From the NCBI RefSeq assembly GCF_023375815.1, contig NZ_CP067412.1:2046001-2110000 (forward strand): a stretch of DNA of 64,000 bases. The letters are read 5' to 3'. Position 1 is the stretch's first letter; every line of letters starts with the position of its first letter. Below, one piece after another: positions 63,803-64,000 of the stretch. A program made the translations under genes and the position numbers. The notes under the pieces were generated by a model. The model was not told where the DNA came from and did not search any database. It saw only the letters and a program-made list of their open reading frames with translations. Source of the DNA: Pseudomonas sp. HS6 (GTDB lineage Bacteria > Pseudomonadota > Gammaproteobacteria > Pseudomonadales > Pseudomonadaceae).

Positions 63803-64000
63803 GAATTCTTTGAAGGACACATTCCTGTGCGGCGGGAGTCACCGCAACCTGGCCATGGATAGAGCCGGGGATTTCGCAAAAGTGCAGTGCCGCAGCGATT
63901 TCCCGACCTTCGGCGCTGGATGCCTCTTCAATTTAGTCCGACTTTATTTTTGCAATAAACGTTTAATCCGCTATAAATTTTCATTCACACGATAATTAGC

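Overview
The window is a stretch of chromosome from a Pseudomonas of the fluorescens group. The evidence is the block hupB-lon-clpX-clpP-tig-tRNAs-folD in its pseudomonad order, GC-rich codon use, and REP elements built on GCGAGC-AAGCTCGC with GTGGGAGC flanks. Identification rests on reading protein and DNA motifs by eye; no database search was run.

Left part (1-13.4 kb). The tail of a probable anti-sigma factor is followed by a seven-gene minus-strand archaic chaperone-usher (Csu/CupE type) pilus operon: four spore-coat-U pilins, chaperone, usher and two-domain tip. Divergent from it are a ZapE-type ATPase and a leucine-rich-repeat protein kinase. Then come a YebC-family protein, an unusually short orphan VgrG and an FAD amine oxidoreductase.

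Phosphonate region (11.9-19.0 kb). An organophosphate-antiporter-type transporter and the oxidoreductase form one transcription unit, beside two LysR regulators and phnW-phnX. Together they look like a 2-aminoethylphosphonate (AEP) uptake and breakdown island, ending at a strong terminator.

19-28.5 kb. Cytochrome b561, a D-cysteine desulfhydrase-family enzyme, 2,4-dienoyl-CoA reductase (FadH), a nitrilase-fold protein lacking its catalytic cysteine, an AraC regulator, a 28-residue small ORF, a DUF2242 lipoprotein and PpiD.

Core proteostasis block (28.5-38.4 kb). hupB, lon (with a likely heat-shock promoter), clpX, clpP, tig, four tRNA genes (His, Leu, His, Arg), folD and pbpG. A tRNA-shaped but badly mismatched element lies downstream of hupB.

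38.4-51.3 kb. Mostly housekeeping and conserved hypothetical genes: a C39-peptidase-like lipoprotein without its catalytic Cys and His, TerC, NhaR, an MFS exporter, SstT, DUF1993, YceH, cupin, shikimate dehydrogenase-like, several small proteins, an AI-2E-type permease and TrhP/YegQ.

51.3-64 kb. A D-glucarate module (GntR regulator, GudP-type transporter, GudD) with repeated operator-like sites; ampR-ampC; an orphan ATPase resembling anti-phage defence ATPases; DUF4174, GNAT, TauE, MFS and a lipoprotein of unknown function. There is no CRISPR array, prophage, rRNA or insertion sequence that I can see.
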